Assembly (NCBI GenBank): GCA_945861245.1
Contig: CAMAUE010000017.1
Span: 1 to 54,238 of the forward strand
From: Singulisphaera sp. GP187
GTDB lineage: Bacteria > Planctomycetota > Planctomycetia > Gemmatales > Gemmataceae
Direction of reading: 5' to 3'
DNA: 54,238 nt
The notes below the pieces were generated by a model, which was given only the letters and a program-made list of their open reading frames with translations, made no database searches and was not told the origin of the DNA. The position numbers and the translations under genes were made by a program. Position 1 is the first letter of the stretch; the number at the start of each line of letters is the position of its first letter. Of this stretch, positions 1 through 7,381 are shown piece after piece.

Positions 1-143
1 ACCGCATCTCAACCGGCCCCTTGGAAGGCACCAACAACAAAATCCGCAAAATGAACGGCCAAGCGTATGGCTACCGCGATCTTGCTTTCTTCAAACTCAA
101 GATATTGGCACTACATACGACAAAATACGCATTAATCGGATGA
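1..143 (+). mobile_element. ISL3-family transposase, C-terminal end (cut by window start)
   Basis: Reading frame 3 gives 46 residues ending at the TGA at 141-143. It contains GPLEGTNNKI, then QAYGYRD, FFKLKIL and an ALH.TKYALIG tail. This is the conserved C-terminal end of the DDE domain of ISL3-family transposases (the E of the catalytic triad lies in EGTNNKI). The element enters from the left edge, so its other parts cannot be seen. Its right terminal repeat must lie at or just after the stop codon, because prenyltransferase-like coding begins within a few bases; the exact end is unknown. Family assignment is by motif recognition only. Confidence 0.85.
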
Positions 144-144
144 A

Positions 145-969
145 CCAGATAGCTCGTCAACGGCCCCACCAGCGCCGCAAGATGGCCGCTCCGGATTGCC
201 GCAGCCCGTTCGAGGGCCCGGCGCTGCACAACCGCTGCCGACGACGTTAAAGAACGTGCCAGCGTTGAACGTGAACGTGGGCAAAGCGACGAGAATTTCG
301 GAGAAGAAGGAGAGCGACGACAATTCCAACACCCAGTTCGCAATCATGGGACTTTGGGCAGCGCGCCGACATGGCGTGCCGATGGACCGAACGCTCGTCT
401 TGGTGGAGCGCCGATTTCGGTCATCGCAAAATCTCGACGGCAGCTGGGGCTATCATGCGTGGGATCACAAGCAAGCCGATTCCATGACCTGCACGGGTTT
501 ACTCGGCATGGCGTTGGCGTTGGGGTTGGACCTCCAACTCGCCGGTCGAAACGCGGGTCTTGCAATCGCGGATCCCGCCGTCAAGAAAGGATTTGACTAC
601 TTGGCATCCACGATTGGCAAAGCCCCTGGAGCCAACCCGTGGGTAAAAGGCAAAGGGCAAGGCAAAGGCCAGGCCAAGGGAAAAGCCGGCTCACTCGTCG
701 GCGCCGATTCCCGCGGTGACCTGTACTACCTCTGGTCGGTTGAACGTGTCGCCGTCTCCTATGGCACACCAACGATCGGCAAGAAAAACTGGTATCACTG
801 GGGCACCGGCGTCATTCTCGCCCACCAGCAGGCCGACGGCAGCTGGCACGATCGTCACGCGGGCATCCCCGATACGTCATTCGCTCTGCTATTCCTCGTC
901 CGCGCGAACCTTGTGCGCGGATTGCCTCAACTTGCTCTTCATCCAACGGCACCCCTGGCGACGGAGTGA
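145..969 (+). pseudogene. Prenyltransferase/squalene-oxidase repeat protein, 5'-truncated next to an IS
   Basis: The frame is open from just after the transposase stop to the TGA at 967-969, with no convincing start codon and no ribosome binding site. It reads from a proline-rich linker into DDNSNTQFAIMGLWAARRHGV, then a SQNLDGSWGYHAWD repeat, MTCTGLLGMALALG, LYYLWSVERVAV and NQ-like HQQADGSWHD. These are alpha-alpha toroid repeats typical of planctomycete secreted prenyltransferase/squalene-oxidase repeat proteins. The Gly/Lys-rich run near the middle (GKGQGKGQAKGKAG) is an unusual insert. The missing N-terminal half would carry the signal peptide and further toroid repeats. I infer that the ISL3 element removed or displaced the 5' end. 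The function of intact homologues is unknown. The downstream neighbour is convergent. Confidence 0.75.
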
Positions 970-1059
970 GTGCCCATCGAGGTCCGCTGGATCGATCCAT
1001 TCGCCCGTTCTTATTCAACGGTCTCGCTCGGGGCGGCAAGCGCGTTCTCCGGCGATTCG

Positions 1060-2049
1060 TCAGTTCGGCAGGAACGCCACCCGCTTCGGCGCTTTGCCCA
1101 CGGTCGCTTTGCCGAGCGATTTGAGTTGCCCTGTCTTCGACACTTCGACAAACTGCAACGACCCGTCACCGATGTTGCTAAGCATGACCTGGTTGGTTCC
1201 AGGAACCGGTTCGATGCAGCACGGCCTGGATACGCCCATGAGCCTGTCGAGCAGCTTTCCGCTCTTCATGTCCACGGAGTCGAGGAACGATCGGCCCTCG
1301 TTGGCGGCCAGCACAATGTTGCCATGCACCGCCTGCACGCCGTGGTAGGTGACTTCTTGGGGTTGAGCGTTTTCCTTCGGCGGCGATAATTCGATCAATC
1401 GGCTGACCTTACCCGTCGTCAGGTCGGCCTCGAAGATGCCATTGTTCCAATGGGAGCCGCAGTAGACCTTCGATTCATCGGGTGAGAACGTCAAGCTGCG
1501 CGGATTGACGGTGAGCGGGAAGAACTTGACGAGCTTGCGCGTGTCCGGGTCGATGACCGCGACGCCGGAGGCCTTCTTGCAGGTGACGAACATATGCTTG
1601 TTGAGCGGGCCATAGCGGACGACGTGCGGCGCGCTCAGGTCCTTGATACGGCCGTCTTCCTTCATGGTCTCCATGCTGATGAACATAACGTCGTCGCTGT
1701 AGAAATTCGCGACGACGATGTGCTTGCCATCCTTGTTAAGCACGATGTGGTCGTTGAACATTTTGCCGATCGGCGTCGTGCCTTTGAGTTTGAAATCAGG
1801 CAACGAGTAGAACTTGACACACTGCTCGTCCTCGACGCCGACGGCGACGGTCTTGCCATCGTTACTGACGGCGATGCCATAAGGCCGGAGTCCGACCTTG
1901 TAGCGTTCGACTTCCTTCATGCCGGCGATGTCAACCAGCGACACCGTGCCGTCGCCTGTGTTGACGACGAAGACGCGCTTGGGTGCCTGCCCATGTGCGG
2001 AACCAGCGAGGACGGCTGCCAGGATTACGGCGATTGGGAATGTTTTCAT
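1060..2049 (-). CDS. Secreted YncE/YVTN-type beta-propeller protein
   Basis: The product has 329 residues. Start chosen at the ATG at 2047-2049, because the residues that follow form a signal peptide (KTFPIAVILAAVLAGSAHGQ) and GGAG lies upstream at good spacing; an in-frame upstream extension lacks these. The mature part has repeated blades such as RVFVVNTGDGTVSLVDI, YGIAVSNDGKTVAVGV, RSLTFSPDESKVYCG and KAPKRVAFLPN. This is the YVTN/YncE pattern of a seven-bladed propeller. Such proteins are periplasmic or extracellular and bind partners or ligands; no enzyme site is evident. It is convergent with the truncated prenyltransferase and follows a Tat-signal gene remnant on the same strand. The family call is firm; the role is unknown. 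Confidence 0.85.
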   Translation of the reverse strand: MKTFPIAVILAAVLAGSAHGQAPKRVFVVNTGDGTVSLVDIAGMKEVERYKVGLRPYGIAVSNDGKTVAVGVEDEQCVKFYSLPDFKLKGTTPIGKMFNDHIVLNKDGKHIVVANFYSDDVMFISMETMKEDGRIKDLSAPHVVRYGPLNKHMFVTCKKASGVAVIDPDTRKLVKFFPLTVNPRSLTFSPDESKVYCGSHWNNGIFEADLTTGKVSRLIELSPPKENAQPQEVTYHGVQAVHGNIVLAANEGRSFLDSVDMKSGKLLDRLMGVSRPCCIEPVPGTNQVMLSNIGDGSLQFVEVSKTGQLKSLGKATVGKAPKRVAFLPN

Positions 2050-2125
2050 GTGGGTACTCCAAGGATTTATTTGCAAAGGTGTCAGAGCCACGCACGCAGT
2101 AAGTGGTTAGGATTTGTCCTGCCGC

Positions 2126-2215
2126 TTACGGTTTAGCGCCGATGCCCAGCACCGCCGCGGTTTGCATCACTTCACGCCGACCGAGTGGTTTGGGTGCGCT
2201 CATGAGCTTCTCCAT
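2126..2215 (-). pseudogene. Tat-signal N-terminus remnant (29 codons)
   Basis: The short frame encodes MEKLMSAPKPLGRREVMQTA then AVLGIGAKP and stops. The LGRREVMQTAAVLGIGA stretch looks like the start of a twin-arginine exported planctomycete protein (RR followed by a hydrophobic helix). It ends abruptly inside a short repeat-like sequence (2121-2140, gccgcttacggtttagcgcc) that resembles 6663-6682. I infer a gene that has lost everything after its signal region. A chance match is possible. Confidence 0.5.
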
Positions 2216-2308
2216 GCGGGAAAGAAATGGCAGCCCGCGCAAATGTCACAACGACATACCCCGGGGCGGACGTATTGTATGGAAGAGTGGGATGACGTAC
2301 GCCCAGAG

Positions 2309-2356
2309 GTGAGGTACTCCGAACCTCTGGGATCCCAAGGGTTCGGAGTACCTCAC
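2309..2356. repeat. 17-bp perfect inverted repeat
   Basis: Arm 2309-2325 (gtgaggtactccgaacc) is perfectly complementary to 2340-2356, with a 14-base loop. It lies in the gap before the DUF11 lipoprotein gene, about 120 bp upstream of its start. There is no U tract, so a simple terminator is unlikely. It is one of several long palindromes in the gaps of this window. Confidence 0.8.
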
Positions 2357-2478
2357 CCATCGGCTTGGAACTGTGCAAATTCTGCTCTTGCATAATCCAA
2401 AGGATCGCGTATACCCCTCGGCTCTGTGACCTAGACCACCCGCGGAATCGGTATGCCGATTCTCTCGCTCGGAGTTTC

Positions 2479-4878
2479 ATGACGATGACGGCATGGGGCC
2501 GACGTCTGTTCGTTCTTTCCTTCGCCGCGTCGATCGTCGGCGTCGCCGGCTGTTTTGCCGGCAGTTCCAATCCTAGCTATTTTCCACACTGGGTTCCGTT
2601 CGGGCAGGTGTTGCAACCGCATGCCAGGCCGGTCGGGCCGAGTTATTACGAGAATTTCGATCCGAAGGCTGTGGACGTGAACGTCGAGCCGATCGGAGGT
2701 TCGACCAGCCAAGTCGGGTCGCAGGTCGTCATCCTCGCCACGGTGCGAGACGAAAAAGGCGTACCGCGCCGCAATCGCATAGTCGAATGGGCCATCACTG
2801 GCGGGAATATCGTGCAAGTGGACGAAAGCGGCATTCATCACGGTCGCGGCGGTATCGTCGGGCATCGCGCCTGGAGTTTCACGAACTATCACGAACATCG
2901 CCTGCAGCGAGGTAACGCGAATCAAGCCGACGATGTGATGCTTCGCCCTGGCCAAAGCTGGTGCGTCGTCAGCTCGCCCGTCGAAGGCGATACCCACATT
3001 CAAGTCGTCGTTCCCGGTATCCATAACTGGGACAAACGCATGAAAACTGTCATCATTCGCTGGGTCGATGCCGTTTGGGAATTTCCCGGCCGCGCTGTCA
3101 AGAAGTTTGGCACAGAGCATGAATTCGTCACGAAAGTCGCAAAGTTTACCTCGCGCGAACCGCTCGCACAGTATCGTGTTCGCTACAAGATTGTCGGTGG
3201 TCCGCCGGCCGTTCTGCTGCCCAGTCAGGCGCAGGAAGAGATTGCCGTCACCGATCTCAATGGTCTCGGCAAAGTCCGCATCCGCCAGCTGGCACCCACG
3301 TCGGGCACGAACCGCATCAGCGTTGAGTTGATCCGTCCACCAGACCCCAGCACGCCGACCGGTTCGGGTGTATCGATCGTCAAAGGCGAAACCGAGATCG
3401 AATGGCTTGCGCCAAACGTCACGGTCAATCATCAAGGCCCCGCTATCGCCGCGGTCGGTGCCAACGTCACGTATACGACGACGGCGAAAAACGACGGCCG
3501 CATCGACAGCCAATGGGTCGAGTTCACGCTACCGGTCCCGGATGGTCTGGAGTTCGTCAGCTCGAACCCACCAGCGGAACCGCAACAAGGCCGGCTTGTG
3601 TTCCCGTTCCCGACATTGGGCGTCGGTCAGCAGCATGTCGTGCAGACGACGTTCCGCACACGCAATGCCGGGCCGATCAAGAGTGTCGTGTTGATGCGAA
3701 CCGCGGAAGGGCAGAACGACCAGCGCGAGTTCAACACGCTCGTCACTATGCCGGGTTTGAAAGCGGAGATCATCGCACCGAAAACCGGCCTGATTAACGT
3801 GCCGATCAATTACGCGATTCGGCTCAGCAATCCGGGTACGGGCGATCTCGATGAGATTCAGATCGTTGCCGAATACGATGTTGGTCTGGAGTTCCCACAG
3901 GCTTTCAATCTGCCCGATGGCAAGAAGCGAAATATATTGGAGAAGAAGATTGCCGGCTTGAAGGCAGGCGAAACGCGCGATGAGCCGCTCGTGCTCACAC
4001 CAAGTCGCGAAGGCCCGCTCGGTCTGCGTGTCACCGCCAGCGGCGCGGGGCTGAAGCAGCAAGTCGTGGCGATCGTCAATGTGCAGAAGCCGAAGGTGTC
4101 GCTGCGTATCGAAGGACCGAATCGGCGTTACGTCGGTCGGCCTGTGGAATGGAAGGTATTCGTCAAGAACGACGGCGAATCGGATCAGACAGGTGTCGTG
4201 GTGCGCGACCGCCTGCCGTCGGAGGTGCGCTTCGTCGTCGCCACACGTAACGGCACACACGCTGCGGGTGAAGTGACCTGGAATCTGGGCTCGATCCGCG
4301 CCGGCGAGGAAGTCGTGCTGGAGCTGACGGGCGAATGCCTCAAGGCCACCCTCGCCGCCGAGAAGACGACGCTCGCAAGTGCCGACGGCGGAGTGCGCGT
4401 GGAGCAGACGACACGCCTGCAGATCGACGGTATCGCCGCTCTGAAGATGGAACTGAAAGACCGCAACGATCCGGTCGAAATCGGCAAGACCGTCATCTAC
4501 GAGATGACCTTGACGAACACTGGATCGGCGCCGGCCAACAAGATCGACGTGAAGGCGACCGTGCCTGACCTCATGAAGGCGATCCGCGCCTCGGGACCGA
4601 CCAAGGAAGCGATCGCGGGCAAGTTCATCAACTTTGGCCGAGTCGAAAACTTGCAGCCGGGCCAAAAGATCACGTTCCTGTTCGAGTGCCAGGCGTTGAA
4701 AGAAGGCGACGTACGATTCCGCGTGGAGTTTTCGAGCGAGCTGAACCCGACGCCGATCTTTGAAGAGGAGCCGACACACATTGTGGCCCCGTTCAGCAAC
4801 CCGCTGCCTGGGCCTGCTCCGCCGCCGCCGCTGCCAGCGCCACCGCCAAGTGGCGGCGCGCCGCTGCCGAAGGGGTAG
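2479..4878 (+). CDS. DUF11-repeat surface lipoprotein
   Basis: The product has 799 residues. Start chosen at ATG 2479, which follows GGAG and opens a lipoprotein signal: charged N-region (TAWGRR), hydrophobic FVLSFAASIVG and lipobox VAGC with Cys about residue 24. The frame is open further upstream but without signal features. After an N-terminal beta-rich part there are several DUF11-type Ig-like repeats, for example YTTTAKNDGRIDSQWVEFTLPVPDGLEF, YAIRLSNPGTGDLDEI, EWKVFVKNDGESDQTGVVVRDRLP and YEMTLTNTGSAPANKIDV. The protein ends in a Pro/Gly-rich tail (PGPAPPPPLPAPPPSGG). DUF11 repeats are common in planctomycete cell-envelope proteins. I infer an envelope-anchored structural or adhesive protein. 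No catalytic motif is seen. Confidence 0.85.
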   Translation: MTMTAWGRRLFVLSFAASIVGVAGCFAGSSNPSYFPHWVPFGQVLQPHARPVGPSYYENFDPKAVDVNVEPIGGSTSQVGSQVVILATVRDEKGVPRRNRIVEWAITGGNIVQVDESGIHHGRGGIVGHRAWSFTNYHEHRLQRGNANQADDVMLRPGQSWCVVSSPVEGDTHIQVVVPGIHNWDKRMKTVIIRWVDAVWEFPGRAVKKFGTEHEFVTKVAKFTSREPLAQYRVRYKIVGGPPAVLLPSQAQEEIAVTDLNGLGKVRIRQLAPTSGTNRISVELIRPPDPSTPTGSGVSIVKGETEIEWLAPNVTVNHQGPAIAAVGANVTYTTTAKNDGRIDSQWVEFTLPVPDGLEFVSSNPPAEPQQGRLVFPFPTLGVGQQHVVQTTFRTRNAGPIKSVVLMRTAEGQNDQREFNTLVTMPGLKAEIIAPKTGLINVPINYAIRLSNPGTGDLDEIQIVAEYDVGLEFPQAFNLPDGKKRNILEKKIAGLKAGETRDEPLVLTPSREGPLGLRVTASGAGLKQQVVAIVNVQKPKVSLRIEGPNRRYVGRPVEWKVFVKNDGESDQTGVVVRDRLPSEVRFVVATRNGTHAAGEVTWNLGSIRAGEEVVLELTGECLKATLAAEKTTLASADGGVRVEQTTRLQIDGIAALKMELKDRNDPVEIGKTVIYEMTLTNTGSAPANKIDVKATVPDLMKAIRASGPTKEAIAGKFINFGRVENLQPGQKITFLFECQALKEGDVRFRVEFSSELNPTPIFEEEPTHIVAPFSNPLPGPAPPPPLPAPPPSGGAPLPKG

Positions 4879-4917
4879 CGCTGATTCGCTAACTGGTTAG
4901 CCGAACTCGTGGCCCTG

Positions 4918-5041
4918 ATGCAACGATAAATAGTAAATAGTAAATAGTAAATAGTAAACGATAAATGACGAAGTAACATGCCAGGGCATCGGATATCGTT
5001 GATGATATCCGTCATTTTTCATTCACTATTTATCGTTGCAT
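4918..5041. repeat. Palindromic element with four tagtaaa heptads
   Basis: Outer arms 4918-4934 (atgcaacgataaatagt) and 5025-5041 are perfect 17-bp complements. Inside the left half are four exact tandem copies of tagtaaa (4931-4958). Near the middle is a smaller hairpin, ggatatc/gatatcc (4991-5010). It starts about 40 bases after the DUF11 gene stop. It looks like a small non-coding repeat element, and its base composition is more AT-rich than the neighbouring genes. Confidence 0.75.
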
Positions 5042-5626
5042 CGTGCCTGTTTGCCGGGACATGGTCTGTTCCCAGCATTGAATAATCGCAACTTCATTAC
5101 GTGCAAGCGACGGGGCGCATCACCGTCGCTTGCGCGTTCTGCCAGCGACAATTATTCTGAATTTTCTCCGTTTTTGTTTGGCCTCCGATGTCGTTCCCGG
5201 TTATAACTTTTTCTAACCAGGCCTCAGGCGTCCTGGGGTCGCGGTTGTTGGGGGGTAACAGTTCCGGCGACTCGTGTCGCGCGGAGCTGGCCGCGACCCC
5301 TTTCATCGAAGAGCCTGTTTGCAAAATATCTGAATCAGGGTTAGGCTCTTGAACGGCGGCGGCATGTGATTCGGCCAACGCTAAGCCGAGCAAATCTGAA
5401 ATCTGAAGTGTCCACTTCCCGCGCATCTTGCCCCACTTGCCAGCCAGGTTCCCATTTTCTGTTTTTGTCACCAACTTGCCGGATTTTGCCGATTGATGGA
5501 GAAGGGCGAAACTCCCCTGCCGTTGCATTTCCTGGCCAGGTCGTTATAAACGACGGATAGCGCACGGCAGCGTTGTAACGTGAGCGGATGAGGGACGCCT
5601 CTCCCTCACCTCGCAAGGATGCACCC
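5042..5626. other. Gap without a recognisable gene
   Basis: No frame here has a credible start, codon use or domain. A short inverted repeat ggggtcgcgg/ccgcgacccc lies at about 5233-5242 and 5291-5300. The last part holds the kdsD ribosome binding site (aagga near 5616). The kdsD promoter is presumably here but no clear -35/-10 pair was identified. Confidence 0.5.
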
Positions 5627-6652
5627 ATGAAACTCGCGAATCCACTGGTCGACGATCGCCTGGACTACGCTCGGCAAATCATCCGAGGCGAAGCGGCGGC
5701 GCTTATGCACGTCGCCGAGGGTCTCAACGGCGCCTTTCTGCAAACCATCGAACTCATTCACCGTTGCCCTGGCCGTGTTTGTATCACGGGCACAGGCAAG
5801 TCGGCGGACGTGGGCCAAAAGATCGCCGGCACGCTCAACTCGACCGGCACGCGCGCTTACGTCCTCGACGCCACCCGCGCGTTGCACGGCGATCTCGGCA
5901 TGATCCATCATCACGATGTCATCGTCGCTCTGTCTTACAGCGGCGAGACCGAAGAAGTCCTGAAGCTATTGCCATCGTTCCGTCAAATGGCTCTCGCACT
6001 GGTATCGATTACCGGCCACGAGGACAGCACGCTCGCCAAGGCGTCCGATGTCGCTTTGATCCTTGGAAAGCTTGAAGAAGTCTGCCCGCTGGGCCTGGCG
6101 CCGAGCACGAGCACGACCGCGATGATTGCCGTCGGCGATGCGCTGGCGTTCGTACTCATGCGCATGCGGGAATTTACGCACGAGGACTTCGCACGCTTTC
6201 ATCCGTCGGGCAGCCTGGGACGCAAGTTGTTGAAAGTCGAAGCGATCATGCGACAGGGCAACGACGTGCGGATTTCCGACGACCGCAAGACGATCCGCGA
6301 AGTCTTCTCGCAGGAACGCCGGCTTGGCCGACGCACCGGCGCGGTCATGCTCACAGATGAGACTGGTGTGCTGAGCGGCCTGTTCACAGATAGCGATCTC
6401 GCGCGGCTGTTCGAGAAGCATCGCGACGAGTCGTTCGACCGTCCGATCCGCGAGGTGATGACGCCGCGACCGATCACCGTCCCAATCGGCACGCGGTTGA
6501 GCGATGCCGTGGAGACGCTGCGTCGGCGGAAGATCAGCGAGTTGCCGGTGGTCGATGCGGCGGGGCATCCGGCAGGCATGATTGACATTACCGACTTGAT
6601 CGGTTTGGTGTCGCGAGAAGAAGCCGAGAGCTACTTGCGCGCGGCGGGGTAA
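5627..6652 (+). CDS. kdsD: Arabinose-5-phosphate isomerase (KdsD/KpsF)
   Basis: The product has 341 residues, close to the usual length of about 325-340. It converts D-ribulose 5-phosphate to D-arabinose 5-phosphate, the first step toward KDO for lipopolysaccharide. Start chosen at ATG 5627 after aagga. An N-terminal SIS domain shows ITGTGKSADVGQKIA, then ALHGDLGMI, and the sugar-phosphate loop ALSYSGETEEV, followed by STSTTAMIAVGDALA. Two C-terminal CBS domains follow, with VMTPRPITVPIGTRLSDAVETL and RRKISELPVVDAAGHPAGMI. It sits just upstream of kdsC and an LPS-export-like gene, the same order as in enterobacteria. Cytoplasmic. High confidence. Confidence 0.95.
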   Translation: MKLANPLVDDRLDYARQIIRGEAAALMHVAEGLNGAFLQTIELIHRCPGRVCITGTGKSADVGQKIAGTLNSTGTRAYVLDATRALHGDLGMIHHHDVIVALSYSGETEEVLKLLPSFRQMALALVSITGHEDSTLAKASDVALILGKLEEVCPLGLAPSTSTTAMIAVGDALAFVLMRMREFTHEDFARFHPSGSLGRKLLKVEAIMRQGNDVRISDDRKTIREVFSQERRLGRRTGAVMLTDETGVLSGLFTDSDLARLFEKHRDESFDRPIREVMTPRPITVPIGTRLSDAVETLRRRKISELPVVDAAGHPAGMIDITDLIGLVSREEAESYLRAAG

Positions 6653-6662
6653 GGTGACATTT

Positions 6663-6682
6663 GCCGCTTGCGGCTTAGCGCT
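6663..6682. repeat. Short dispersed repeat (gccgcttgcggcttagcgct)
   Basis: This 20-mer between kdsD and kdsC matches 2121-2140 (gccgcttacggtttagcgcc) at 17 of 20 positions. Both sit in gaps, and the 2121 copy marks the broken end of the Tat-signal remnant. It may be half of a degraded palindromic repeat. Confidence 0.4.
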
Positions 6683-6735
6683 CAAAATTCGCCATGATAG
6701 CACATGAGCCGCAATCGAAGAGTTCGGAGATTCAA

Positions 6736-7284
6736 ATGCCTCGCGGCATGACAACCTCGACGGATTTGATCGCGCTATGTGCGAAGATCGACCTGTTGAT
6801 CCTGGATGTCGATGGCGTGCTGACGGATGGCTCGATTACCTACACCGATGCTGGCGCCGAGATCAAAACCTTCCATGTGCGTGATGGATCAGGGCTGAAG
6901 TTGTGGACGCGGCTTGGCAAGAAGGCAGGCATCATCACCGGGCGGCGTTCGCCAATCGTCGATCGGCGAGCAGCGGAACTGGACATTGCAGCAGTGATCC
7001 AGGGCGCGGAGAACAAACATGCCGCGTTGACGCAGATGTTGCAATCGCTGAGCGTCGCAGCGGATCGCGTGTGTGCGATGGGCGACGACTTGCCGGACAT
7101 GCCGGTGCTCCGCGCGTGTGGTTTGGCGGTGGCGGTAGCGGACGCTTGCGACGAAGCGAAGGAAGACGCCGATTATGTGACGCTTGCCAGTGGCGGGTGT
7201 GGCGCGGTGCGTGAGGTGATCGAATTGATTCTGCGTGCCCAGGGCCGCTGGCAGGAGATTGTCGCGCGCTACCGAGACGTGTGA
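6736..7284 (+). CDS. kdsC: KDO-8-phosphate phosphatase (KdsC, HAD family)
   Basis: The product has 182 residues, typical of KdsC (about 170-190). It removes phosphate from KDO 8-phosphate to give KDO. The start at 6736 follows ggag with good spacing; an ATG at 6694 would add 14 residues without a better site. HAD motif I is LILDVDGVLTDG (nucleophile Asp24 and Asp26). The lysine-containing motif is ENKHAALTQM and motif IV is AMGDDLPDMPVL. These place it in the C0-capless HAD subfamily, which acts as a tetramer. It lies 83 bp after kdsD and is followed by the LptC/LptA-like gene, so the three are likely co-transcribed. High confidence. Confidence 0.93.
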   Translation: MPRGMTTSTDLIALCAKIDLLILDVDGVLTDGSITYTDAGAEIKTFHVRDGSGLKLWTRLGKKAGIITGRRSPIVDRRAAELDIAAVIQGAENKHAALTQMLQSLSVAADRVCAMGDDLPDMPVLRACGLAVAVADACDEAKEDADYVTLASGGCGAVREVIELILRAQGRWQEIVARYRDV

Positions 7285-7304
7285 CGCGCATGAGAAACGT
7301 CAGA

Positions 7305-7343
7305 GCGACGGTGGGTTTCTTCCGTCGCTAACGCTTTCGGCTC
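7305..7343. repeat. Half copy of the ccgtcgcttacg palindrome family
   Basis: A small hairpin (gcgacgg at 7305-7311, ccgtcgc at 7322-7328) is followed by taacgctttcggctc. The right side, ccgtcgctaacgctttcggc, closely resembles the inner arm ccgtcgcttacgcttccggc of the elements at 21.3 and 37.4 kb. It lies between kdsC and the next gene. Confidence 0.55.
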
Positions 7344-7381
7344 TGAAAATCATTCAGAGTCGGCCGAGAAGGACCCGAACC

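Noticed and set aside
2479..4878. DUF11 lipoprotein as TssJ
   Set aside because: Far too long, DUF11 repeats, and 8 kb outside the cluster.
4931..4958. CRISPR-like array
   Set aside because: Four contiguous heptads without spacers; a simple tandem repeat.
5097..5528. 143-codon reverse frame before kdsD
   Set aside because: No ribosome site, no domain and odd composition; treated as chance.
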